A stretch of 64,000 nucleotides of DNA from Rhodanobacteraceae bacterium (GTDB lineage Bacteria; Pseudomonadota; Gammaproteobacteria; Xanthomonadales; SZUA-5): the NCBI GenBank assembly GCA_024234055.1, contig JACKOW010000018.1:1-64000 (forward strand), written 5' to 3'. The notes beneath the pieces are model-generated. The model made no database searches, was not told where the DNA came from, and saw nothing but the letters and a program-made list of their open reading frames with translations. A program made the position numbers and the translations under genes. Below are positions 17,226 through 24,984 of the stretch, piece after piece. Positions within the stretch are counted from its first letter, which is position 1, and every line of letters starts with the position of its first letter.

Positions 17226-18755
17226 ATGAGCTATTTCAGACTTTGCCCCCGTCAACCCCATGCCGGATTGGAGCACGCCGGGCGTGCGCTGCTGTTGAGC
17301 GCGGCTCTCGGCCTTTCCAGCCTGTGCAGCGCCTCGGCAGCGAGCATCACACTCAACGATGCTCATCAGTTCGATATCACGGCCAGCACCGTGATCACGC
17401 TCGACGGCGCGCCGATCAGCGCCGCCGAACTCGCCAGCGCGGGACAGGGATTCAATGCCCAGGTCAATGCCAGCAATGTCACGCCCAACGCCGGAGCGGG
17501 CACGGCCAATCTGATTGCGCTGCGCAATCTGCTCAAGGGGCCGGTCACGTCTCTGGATCCTCTGAGCGTGCTCAATCAGCCGATCACGGCGACCGCGGAC
17601 ACCGTACTCCGCGACGTTCCCGGCGGTGATCTCGCCAATCTCGCACTGGGTGATTCCCTGGAGGTCAGCGGCGTCATCGACGCCAACAACAGCATCGTGG
17701 CCGCCCGCATCCGCTTTCGCGCCAATGGATTCGGCGACTGGAAACTCTCGGGTCTGGTATCCGGACTGGCAGGCAGTCAGTTGGCCATCGGCGCCCAGCC
17801 GGTCGATTTCACCGGTGTCACGCCGCTCAACTGCGTACCTGCGTTGCAGGATGGCCAGTTTGTGGAAATTTCTGCCCTGGCTGATCCAGGCTATACGCCG
17901 GCAAGCACGCTGACCCAATTGACGGCCCTCGGCTGTCTGGATCCCTTGCTGGTGAATCCGCCTCCAGGAACGGTTCCGGTAGCCGTCGAGGGCATCATCT
18001 CGGCTCTGCCCGATCCAATGCCTGTTCCAGCGCAGTTCACGCTGCTCGGCGCCGAAGTGACCACCACAGCGCTGACTGAATATCGCGGTGGCACGATCGA
18101 TGATCTGGACCTGGGTGTACGGGTGGTGGTATCGGGCTTCTATGACGCACTGGCACGCACGCTGCTCGCCAACGAGATCCGCTTCGTCCAGGCTCAGGTT
18201 CGATTCGAGGCGCCGCTGGCCCCAGCGGACATCGACCCGGGGCATTCGCTTGTGATCATGGGCAGTTCGGTGGAATTCACCCCACAAACCCGCGACGAAG
18301 ATGGGATCGCGGCGTCAGGACTGAATTCGGCCCGCCAGGTGGAAATCCGCGGGTTGATCGACAGCGCCGGCCAGATCTACGCCACCCGAGTCAGGGAGCG
18401 CGGCAATCCGGACCTGGCCGACACCAGGCTGCGCGGTCCGGTGACGTCGGTCGCTGCGCCTGAGCTGTTGGTCTTGGGCATCACCATCGACAGCTCACTG
18501 GCGGCATTTCGAGACGCCAACAACATGCCGATGACTGCCAACGCCTTCTTTGCTGCCGTACAACCGGGCACGCTGGTTGCCGCCGAGGCCGGCGTCTACA
18601 ACCCCAGCACGCAAACCTTGCAGCCAGCGTTGCTGGGATTGGTCGACACGCCGCTGCCGCCGCAGGCGGGGAAAGGCGCAGGTGCAGCCGGTGTTGCCCG
18701 TGGCACGGTCAGTGCGGCTGGCATCGATGAACTCTTCCGCAACGGCTTCGAATAG
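17226..18755 (+). CDS. Secreted DUF5666-like repeat protein ending in GFE
   Basis: 509 residues, signal peptide cleaved near SLCSASAA. The chain is built of repeated beta units of 60-80 residues, e.g. LRNLLKGPVTSLDPLSVLNQPITATADT, VEGIISALPDPMPVPAQFTLLGAEVTT and LRGPVTSVAAPELLVLGITI, which match the DUF5666 (OB-like) pattern. It ends with GIDELFRNGFE. A strong AGGAGG precedes the start. Function unknown; extracytoplasmic location is clear from the signal peptide. Confidence 0.82.
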   Translation: MSYFRLCPRQPHAGLEHAGRALLLSAALGLSSLCSASAASITLNDAHQFDITASTVITLDGAPISAAELASAGQGFNAQVNASNVTPNAGAGTANLIALRNLLKGPVTSLDPLSVLNQPITATADTVLRDVPGGDLANLALGDSLEVSGVIDANNSIVAARIRFRANGFGDWKLSGLVSGLAGSQLAIGAQPVDFTGVTPLNCVPALQDGQFVEISALADPGYTPASTLTQLTALGCLDPLLVNPPPGTVPVAVEGIISALPDPMPVPAQFTLLGAEVTTTALTEYRGGTIDDLDLGVRVVVSGFYDALARTLLANEIRFVQAQVRFEAPLAPADIDPGHSLVIMGSSVEFTPQTRDEDGIAASGLNSARQVEIRGLIDSAGQIYATRVRERGNPDLADTRLRGPVTSVAAPELLVLGITIDSSLAAFRDANNMPMTANAFFAAVQPGTLVAAEAGVYNPSTQTLQPALLGLVDTPLPPQAGKGAGAAGVARGTVSAAGIDELFRNGFE

Positions 18756-18769
18756 CACGCGAAACCACC

Positions 18770-18798
18770 CGGGCCGCACTGCGCAGCGGGGCGGCCCG
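18770..18798 (+). terminator. Hairpin after the DUF5666-like gene
   Basis: CGGGCCGC (18770-18777) pairs with GCGGCCCG (18791-18798) across a 13-nt loop, 15 bp after the stop. GC-rich stem, no U-run. Confidence 0.5.
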
Positions 18799-18840
18799 AT
18801 CTGAACATCACGCTCACCGGGTGCCGGCCAGAATCCGGCC

Positions 18841-21315
18841 ATGCGTGTTCTTGCCCATTCCGACTCAGGCTACGACCCCGGCTGGCTGCGGCTGCATGCC
18901 TGGTTCGCACAGCGTGGCTGGACGCCAGCGCCCTTCCAGCAGCAGCTCTGGCAGGCTTGGCGCGAGGGTCGCAGCGGTTTGTTGCATGCCCCCACCGGCA
19001 GCGGCAAGACGCTGGCGGTCTGGGGTGGCGTTCTATTGGATGCACTGGCTGCAAAGGCGCCACCGGCGGCGGGATTGCGGGTGCTCTGGATCACGCCGCT
19101 GCGAGCATTGGCCGCCGATACCCTTGAGAATCTGCGGGCACCGTCACTGGATCTGGGCCTCGGCCTGGCGATCGAACTACGAACCTCCGACACCAGCAGC
19201 AGCGCCCGCGCCCGTCAGCGCAAGCGCCCGCCGTTTGCGCTGATCACCACACCCGAGAGCCTGTCGCTGCGGCTGTCCCATGCCGATGAGCAAGGCGCGC
19301 TGTCGAAACTGGATGCGATCATTGTCGATGAATGGCATGAGTTGCTTGGCAGCAAGCGTGGCGTGCAACTGGAGCTGTGCCTGGCGCGACTGCGGGATCT
19401 GAATCCGCGACTGAAGATCTGGGGCGTGTCGGCGACGCTGGGCAATCTGGATCAGGCCATGCAGGTCCTGCTTGGCCCGGGTGTCAACGGCACCTTGATT
19501 CAGGCACCCGAGCACCGGCGGTTGATCATCGACTCGGCATTGCCGGCCCAGGTCGAGCGTTTTCCCTGGGCTGGGCACCTTGGCCTGCGGCAGTTGCCGC
19601 AGGTGCTGGACAGTGTGCTGACCGCGCAAAGCACGCTGCTGTTCACCAACACCCGGGCGCAGGCTGAACTCTGGTTTCAGGCACTGAGCGCGGTCTGGCC
19701 CCTGGACAACGACACCCTGGCCCTGCACCACGGCTCACTCGATGCAGAGCACCGGCGCGAGGTGGAACAGGGGCTGCGCGAAGGTCGATTGCGGGCAGTG
19801 GTGGCCACCTCGTCGCTGGATCTGGGCGTGGATTTCTGCAGCGTCGATCAGGTCGTCCAGATCGGCAGTCCCAAAGGCATCGCTCGCCTGCTGCAGCGCG
19901 CCGGTCGCAGCGGCCATCGACCCGGACAAGTCAGTCGCATCCGCTTTGTCGCCACCCAGATGCTGGAACTGCTGGAAATCGTGGCCACACGCCGGGCGCT
20001 GGCACGCGGACGCATTGAAGCCCGCGAGCCGCTGACGCGAAGTCTGGATGTGCTGGCCCAGCATCTGGTGACGTTGGCCCTGGGCGGCGGCTTCGAGCGA
20101 ACGCCAATGCTGGCCGAAGTCCGTCGTTGCCATGCCTTTGCTGATCTCGGCGACAGCGAGTTTGATCAGGTACTGGACCTGATCACTCGTGGCGGCGCCA
20201 GTCTGGCCAGCTATCCGGACTATCAGCGTGTGCAGTTGATGGACGGCCGCTACCGGATCGAGAACCGCAAGCTGGCGCAGCGGCATCGCTGGGGAATAGG
20301 CACCATCGTGGCCGACAGCCAGATGCAGGTGCGCTTTGTCAGCGGCGGCTACCTCGGCAGCGTCGAGGAGAGTTTCCTCACCCGCCTCAAGCCCGGTGAC
20401 CGCTTCCAGTTTGCCGGGCGCAGCCTGGAACTGGTGCGCATCCATCAGATGCAGGCTCAGGTGCGGCGGGTTAGCGGGCGCGCCGGAGCGGTTCCCCGCT
20501 GGATGGGTGGCAGGCTACCGCTCAGCAGTGATCTGGCCGATGAAGTGCTGCAGCTGCTGGCCCATCCCTTCGGTGATGAACCCGAATGGCTGCTGCTGGG
20601 GCCGATGTTGAGGCTGCAGCAGCAAATGTCGGCACTGCCGCGCCCAGGCGTGCTGCTGATCGAGCGCCTGCGTACACGCGAGGGTCATCACCTGGCGCTC
20701 TACCCCTACGCCGGGCGCAGCGTCCATGAAGGCCTGGCGCCCTTGCTCGGGGCACGGATCGGCCGGCTGCGCCCGGCCAGCTTCAGCTACGCGGTCAATG
20801 ATCATGGACTGATGCTGAGTTCTCGCGCACCCATCACACTCGCGCCCGAACAGGTAGTCGCCCTGCTTGATCCCGCCGGCTTGATGGCTGACATCGAAGC
20901 CAGCGTCAACCTGGCGGAACTCGGACGCAGGCAGTTCCGCGAGATCGCCCAGATTGCCGGGCTGGTGCTGCGGGCCGCTCCGGGGCGACAGCGCAGCGTG
21001 CGCCAGCTGCAGGTCTCCAGCTCGCTGCTCTTCGATGTGCTCAGCGAACACGATCCCGGCCATGTGCTGCTCGGCTGCGCCCGACGCGAAGTGCTGGAGC
21101 AGCAGCTGGAGTACCAGCGGCTTCTCGACGTCCTGCAGCGACTGGGGGCGGCCCGAGTGGAATGGCGTGAACCGCAGTCCCTGACACCGTTTTCATTTCC
21201 GCTGTGGGCCGAGCGTCTGCGCGGGCAACTCAGCCTGGAAGACTGGCAGACACGGGTGCGGGCGATGGCCGAGGCCATGGAAGTCAGGCATGCGGACAAG
21301 GCCAAGCGACCGTGA
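18841..21315 (+). CDS. Lhr-type (ligase-associated) ATP-dependent DNA helicase
   Basis: 824 residues, superfamily 2. Walker A APTGSGKT (50-57), Walker B DEWH (163-166), motif III SATLGN, and motif VI QRAGRSGHRPGQ are intact. The C-terminal half carries the winged-helix and DUF4145-like regions of the Lhr core family, length typical of the 'ligase-associated' branch (about 800 residues). The stop overlaps the GTG start of the phosphoesterase that accompanies this helicase in many proteobacteria. The usual further partners, an ATP-dependent DNA ligase and a beta-CASP exonuclease, are not next to it here. Confidence 0.93.
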   Translation: MRVLAHSDSGYDPGWLRLHAWFAQRGWTPAPFQQQLWQAWREGRSGLLHAPTGSGKTLAVWGGVLLDALAAKAPPAAGLRVLWITPLRALAADTLENLRAPSLDLGLGLAIELRTSDTSSSARARQRKRPPFALITTPESLSLRLSHADEQGALSKLDAIIVDEWHELLGSKRGVQLELCLARLRDLNPRLKIWGVSATLGNLDQAMQVLLGPGVNGTLIQAPEHRRLIIDSALPAQVERFPWAGHLGLRQLPQVLDSVLTAQSTLLFTNTRAQAELWFQALSAVWPLDNDTLALHHGSLDAEHRREVEQGLREGRLRAVVATSSLDLGVDFCSVDQVVQIGSPKGIARLLQRAGRSGHRPGQVSRIRFVATQMLELLEIVATRRALARGRIEAREPLTRSLDVLAQHLVTLALGGGFERTPMLAEVRRCHAFADLGDSEFDQVLDLITRGGASLASYPDYQRVQLMDGRYRIENRKLAQRHRWGIGTIVADSQMQVRFVSGGYLGSVEESFLTRLKPGDRFQFAGRSLELVRIHQMQAQVRRVSGRAGAVPRWMGGRLPLSSDLADEVLQLLAHPFGDEPEWLLLGPMLRLQQQMSALPRPGVLLIERLRTREGHHLALYPYAGRSVHEGLAPLLGARIGRLRPASFSYAVNDHGLMLSSRAPITLAPEQVVALLDPAGLMADIEASVNLAELGRRQFREIAQIAGLVLRAAPGRQRSVRQLQVSSSLLFDVLSEHDPGHVLLGCARREVLEQQLEYQRLLDVLQRLGAARVEWREPQSLTPFSFPLWAERLRGQLSLEDWQTRVRAMAEAMEVRHADKAKRP

Positions 21316-21962
21316 CTGAAGCCGACAGCGTGCAGCTGCGCTGGAACGGAGAGCGGCTGCAACTGCTGCCCGAGCGGGCCTTGCTGCTCCCCGATCATGC
21401 CGCCCTGGTCATTGCCGACTGGCATCTGGGCAAGAGCGAGATCTTCCGCCGTGCCGGCATCGCTGTACCGGATGGCGGCACTGAAGCTGATCTGTCGCGG
21501 CTGGACCAGCTGATCGCGCACTTTCGCCCGTCGCAGCTGCTGGTGCTGGGCGATCTGGTGCACGGCGCGGTCAGGGCGGATTCGCCCTGGTTGAGCCGGC
21601 TGAAAGCCTGGCGTCGGCGCCATCCGCAACTGGCGCTGCGCGCGGTCGTCGGCAATCACGACCGGCACATCCAGGCACTGCCTCTGGACGAATGCTTGCC
21701 GGCGCTGCAGATCGGCAGCCTGAGGTGCGTCCATGAAAGCTCAGCGACCGCCGCTTCGCCAGAGCTGGCCGGTCATCTGCACCCGGTGATGCGCCTGAGC
21801 GGCGTCGGCATGCGCGAGCGCGTGCCGGTGTTCTGGCTGCGGCCAAGGAGCCTGATCCTTCCCTCCTTCGGTGGCTTCACCGGCGGCCACCCGATTCAAC
21901 CCGGCGCCGGCGATCAGGTGTATGCAGCCCTGCCGCAGGCGGTGATTGCGATCCGGCGCTGA
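21312..21962 (+). CDS. pdeM: Ligase-associated metallophosphoesterase, PdeM type
   Basis: 216 residues. Calcineurin-like phosphoesterase motifs are present in order: DWHLGKSE, GDLVHG, GNHDRH and GHLHP. The GTG start at 21312 overlaps the helicase stop by 4 bp (GTGA), giving the normal N-terminus; frames opening further upstream lie inside the helicase gene. The family is predicted to act with Lhr-type helicase and ligase in DNA end repair. A (GGGGCAC)n array begins directly at its stop codon. Confidence 0.9.
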   Translation: MTEADSVQLRWNGERLQLLPERALLLPDHAALVIADWHLGKSEIFRRAGIAVPDGGTEADLSRLDQLIAHFRPSQLLVLGDLVHGAVRADSPWLSRLKAWRRRHPQLALRAVVGNHDRHIQALPLDECLPALQIGSLRCVHESSATAASPELAGHLHPVMRLSGVGMRERVPVFWLRPRSLILPSFGGFTGGHPIQPGAGDQVYAALPQAVIAIRR

Positions 21963-22118
21963 GGCACGGGGCACGGGGCGCGGGGCACGGGGCACGGGGC
22001 ACGGGGCACGGGGCACGGGGCACGGGGCACGGGGCACGGGGAAAGGGGCACAGGGCACAGGGCACGGGGCACGGGGCACGGGGCACGGGGCACGGGGCAC
22101 GGGGCACGGGGCACGGGA
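21963..22118. repeat. (GGGGCAC)n heptanucleotide array, about 22 units
   Basis: The longest 7-bp array in the window, beginning at the pdeM stop. Most units are GGGGCAC; a few are GGGGCGC, GGGGAAA or GGGCACA. The plus strand can form G-quadruplexes with 3-nt loops. Confidence 0.95.
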
Positions 22119-22216
22119 AAGGCTACGGGAATCGGGCTCTTGTGGGTCCAGACTTGTCTGGTCGCTCCTGGCGGCGTGCTGAGAAAGCGTCCGGACAAGC
22201 CCGGACCCACAAGAGC
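22119..22216. repeat. Conserved tail and paired REP following the heptamer array
   Basis: Starts AAAGGCTACGGG, then GGGCTCTTGTGGGTCC leads into two inverted GTCCAGAC/GTCTGGAC-type palindromes (22142-22163, 22189-22210). The ends GCTCTTGTGGGTCC (22136) and GGACCCACAAGAGC (to 22216) pair perfectly over 14 bp. Confidence 0.9.
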
Positions 22217-22230
22217 GGGAGGGCCGCAAC

Positions 22231-22262
22231 CCCCGCCCCGTGCCCCCTGCCCCGTACCCCGC
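22231..22262. repeat. C-rich heptamers abutting the phr stop
   Basis: CCCCGCC, CCGTGCC, CCCTGCC and CCGTACC units. Read on the minus strand they are G-rich and begin 3 bp after the photolyase stop (22266). Confidence 0.8.
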
Positions 22263-22265
22263 TTC

Positions 22266-23666
22266 TCATCTCCCCTTGCGCAGCTCGCTGTATGCCGCCA
22301 GCGCCGCCTCGCGGCTGCGTTTGAGATCGACGATGGGCTTGGGATAACCGCGCACGCCGCCGACGTTCCAGGGTTGATGAATGTGTTCGGCCGGCAGATG
22401 CGCCAGTTCCGGCACGTATTTGCGCACGTAGCTGCCCAAGGGGTCGAAGCGCTCGCCCTGGGTGATCGGATTGAAGATGCGGAAGTACGGTGCGGCATCG
22501 GCACCGCTGCCGGCGGTCCATTGCCAACCCTGGGTGTTGGCCGCGAGATCGGCATCGACCAGCGTGTCCCAGAACCAGCGGGCGCCATGCAGCCAGTGGT
22601 AGCGCAGATTCTTGGTCAGGAACGAGGCCACGATCATGCGCACCCGGTTGTGCATCCATCCAGTATTCCAGAGCTGGCGCATGCCGGCGTCGATGATCGG
22701 AATACCGGTGCGTCCACGCTGCCAGGCACTGAGCTGTGCCAGATCGACCTCGGCCCAGTCGAAATCGGCAAAGCCTGTCTGCAGCGGTTGCTCGGTCGTG
22801 TGTGGAAAGTGGTACAGCAGGTGATGGCCGAAATCACGCCAGCCCAGTTCACGCAGATAGGGCTCCGCCAGTTCCCGCTGGGCCGGCGAGGCCTTGCGCA
22901 GCAAGCGATCGGCCACCTGACGCGGGCTGATCTCGCCAAAATGCAGCGCTGGCGACAGCCTTGAGGTGCCCGGTCGATCCGGGCGGTCACGTCCCTGGGC
23001 GTAGTTTTCCAACGCGCCGATGGCAAACTCGTCGAGTTGCTCCAGAGCGCCCTCGCTCCCCGGCGACCAGACCCCGTAGAAGCCCTGATCCCAATCGATA
23101 CGCGGCAACAAGGCAAGGCTGTCGATTTCGACTCCAGACACCCCGTGTGCGGGCAAGGTGGACGGTGCGGGCAGCGGTTCCGGCAACGGCAGACAGGTCT
23201 TGAGCTTGCGCCAGAAGGGGGTGAACACCCGATAGGGCTCACCGCTGCCGTTCTTGACTTCCCAGGGCTCGGCGATCAGGCATGCGGCGTGGCTGTGAGC
23301 TTCGATGCCGCGGCCGCGCAAGCCCTCCTTGATGCTGGCATCGCGACGCACCAGTGCCGGGTCGTACAAGCGATTCCAGTAGACGGCGCGGGCGCCGGTC
23401 TGTTCGATCAACCGATCGATCTCGACGGCGCTGTCGCCAACGCGCAGCACCAAAGCGCTGCCCAGCGCCTTCAGCTCGCCATCCAGAGCCTGCAGGCTGT
23501 GATGAAGCCACCAACGGGAAGCCGCGCCCGGCTCCCAAGGCTGCTCTTCGTGCGGGGCGTGGATGTAGACCGGAATCGGCGTATGCCCGGCCGCCACCGC
23601 GGCGCACAGGGCCGGATTGTCGGCGACCCGCAAATCACGTCTGAACCAGACCAGTGCCGTGGACAT
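22266..23666 (-). CDS. phr: Deoxyribodipyrimidine photolyase
   Basis: 466 residues. N-terminal Rossmann antenna domain (WFRRDLRVADNPAL) and C-terminal FAD domain with TSRLSPALHFGEISPRQV, WRDFGHHLLYHFP, DAGMRQLWNTGWMHNRVRMIVASFLTKNL and the terminal FNPITQGERFDP. This is the class I CPD photolyase pattern, which repairs UV-induced pyrimidine dimers using light. It follows a short-chain dehydrogenase with a one-base overlap (TGATG), so the two are translated together. It lies next to helicase and phosphoesterase genes for DNA repair, in the opposite direction. Confidence 0.95.
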   Translation of the reverse strand: MSTALVWFRRDLRVADNPALCAAVAAGHTPIPVYIHAPHEEQPWEPGAASRWWLHHSLQALDGELKALGSALVLRVGDSAVEIDRLIEQTGARAVYWNRLYDPALVRRDASIKEGLRGRGIEAHSHAACLIAEPWEVKNGSGEPYRVFTPFWRKLKTCLPLPEPLPAPSTLPAHGVSGVEIDSLALLPRIDWDQGFYGVWSPGSEGALEQLDEFAIGALENYAQGRDRPDRPGTSRLSPALHFGEISPRQVADRLLRKASPAQRELAEPYLRELGWRDFGHHLLYHFPHTTEQPLQTGFADFDWAEVDLAQLSAWQRGRTGIPIIDAGMRQLWNTGWMHNRVRMIVASFLTKNLRYHWLHGARWFWDTLVDADLAANTQGWQWTAGSGADAAPYFRIFNPITQGERFDPLGSYVRKYVPELAHLPAEHIHQPWNVGGVRGYPKPIVDLKRSREAALAAYSELRKGR

Positions 23667-24412
23667 CAGGCGCCTGCGTTTCGAACCAGGGGACGCACCG
23701 CGCTGAAGCCTCCGTCCATGTGAATGACCTCACCGGTGATCCAGCGTGCATCGCTGCTCAGCAACCAGGCGGCTACCGCAGCGCCGTCGGCCGCATCGCC
23801 ATAATGCCCCAGGGGATATTGCGCCGCGATGTTCTGCTGGCTGCGCTCGTTGACCAGCATCCGCTCGGTCATCGGCGAGCGCATCAATCCCGGGGCCACG
23901 GCGTTGATGCGGATGCCCAGATGCGAGAAGTCCGCCGCCACCGACCGGACCAGGGCCTCAATGGCGCCCTTGGCCATGGCAATCCCGGCATGATTGCTGA
24001 CGCCAAGTCCGGCGACCACCGAGCTGAACAGCACGATGTCGCCCGTCTTCCTGGCCGCGGCCAGCGCCTTGGTGTAGGCCTGCACGCTGAAGAAGGCGGT
24101 ATCGACATTGGCCGCCATGCAGCCGCGCAGGGCCTCGGCGGTGACCCGACCCAGAGGTGCGATCAGGGTGTTGCCGGCACAGTTGATCAGGGCATCGGGC
24201 ACGATTCCGGCGCGTTCGGCCGCCAATGCAAAAGCGGCTTCGGCGCCCCCGGGCGTGGACACGTCGGCCTGAACCAGCACATCACCATCCGCCGGATCCA
24301 GCAGCGTCACATCGCGACTGACCAGCACCAGTTTCCAACCGGATTCGCGCAGCCGGCTTGCCAGTGCCCGAGCCACGCCGCCGCTGGCACCGGTGATCAG
24401 TGCGAACTTCAT
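23666..24412 (-). CDS. Short-chain dehydrogenase/reductase lacking the catalytic tyrosine
   Basis: 248 residues with the NAD(P) motif TGASGGVAR (7-15), the structural NxAG as NCAGN, and the C-terminal PGL and MDGGF segments of the SDR fold. At the active site, where YxxxK is expected, the sequence is NHAGIAMAKGA: Lys is kept but the Tyr position holds Ile. Either an adjacent residue such as His takes its role or the reaction differs. SDRs of this substituted type exist as a recognisable subgroup, so it need not be inactive. GAGGAA precedes the ATG, and the gene is coupled to phr. Likely controlled by a region with a nested palindrome at 24415-24455. Confidence 0.85.
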   Translation of the reverse strand: MKFALITGASGGVARALASRLRESGWKLVLVSRDVTLLDPADGDVLVQADVSTPGGAEAAFALAAERAGIVPDALINCAGNTLIAPLGRVTAEALRGCMAANVDTAFFSVQAYTKALAAARKTGDIVLFSSVVAGLGVSNHAGIAMAKGAIEALVRSVAADFSHLGIRINAVAPGLMRSPMTERMLVNERSQQNIAAQYPLGHYGDAADGAAVAAWLLSSDARWITGEVIHMDGGFSAVRPLVRNAGA

Positions 24413-24414
24413 AT

Positions 24415-24455
24415 TCGGATTCCTCGACTCAATTGCTTGAATCTAGCGAATCCGA
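24415..24455. promoter_or_regulatory. Nested palindrome upstream of the SDR-phr operon
   Basis: TCGGATTC (24415-24422) pairs with GAATCCGA (24448-24455); inside, GACTCAA..TTGAATC (24426-24443) is a second, nearly perfect inverted repeat. It lies 3 bp from the SDR start, over the ribosome-binding region, so it could be an operator or an RNA hairpin. No regulator is known. Confidence 0.4.
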
Positions 24456-24537
24456 CGTTCCGGATGAGTGAACCGACCGGCGACTGCTTCTCTTCGCATC
24501 CGGGGCGTCCTTGGCGGATAAATGCTCTGGCAGCCTG

Positions 24538-24984
24538 TCAGTGCCGATTCTTGATCAGTCGCAGGCGCTGCTCCCGAAATCCAGCCTTGCGGAAGAATTC
24601 GTGGGCCTGCTCGCGATGCTCGGCGCTGGTGACTTCGATGCGGCTGGCGCCACGATCGGCAAACCAACGTTCGGCCGCAGCCAGCAGGCGCTTGCCGACG
24701 CCCAGGCCACGCTGGTCCTCATCGACCGCCAACGCGGTGATCCGGCCCAGCGGTTGTTCCTGCTGCAGCATCGGGATCAGATGACCGGCGACCACACCGG
24801 CCACCACGATGCCCACGGTCGCCACCAGCACCAGATTGTCATCCGATTGCGCCACCAGCTCGCGCATGCGCTCTTCGGCCGACTTGAGCTCCACCGGATA
24901 GCCCATGGTCACCAGCAGCCGAGCCACGGCCTCGCCATCGGCGAGCGTACCCACGCGAATCTGGATGGCATCGCGTACCGTCAT
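24538..24984 (-). CDS. GNAT-family N-acetyltransferase
   Basis: 148 residues. Acetyl-CoA binding motif A is seen in ALAVDEDQRGLGVGKRLLAAAERW (R/Q-x-x-G-x-G), followed by the typical HREQAHEFFRKAGF ending. ATG 24984 overlaps the corA stop (ATGA), the canonical coupled start; ATG 24990 is also possible. The substrate cannot be read from sequence. It is co-transcribed with the Mg2+ channel gene. Confidence 0.88.
   Translation of the reverse strand: MTVRDAIQIRVGTLADGEAVARLLVTMGYPVELKSAEERMRELVAQSDDNLVLVATVGIVVAGVVAGHLIPMLQQEQPLGRITALAVDEDQRGLGVGKRLLAAAERWFADRGASRIEVTSAEHREQAHEFFRKAGFREQRLRLIKNRH

Noticed and set aside
21963..22118. CRISPR array
   Set aside because: The unit is 7 bp with no spacers, and no cas genes are present.
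21741..22229. Frame coding for repeats of PVPRAPC across the heptamer array
   Set aside because: A 7-bp array is open in all frames and gives a 7-residue repeat automatically. No start site, signal or independent domain supports a protein.
23666..24412. SDR as a decayed gene
   Set aside because: Only the Tyr position differs; the frame, NAD(P) motif, Lys and C-terminal elements are intact and the gene is coupled to phr.
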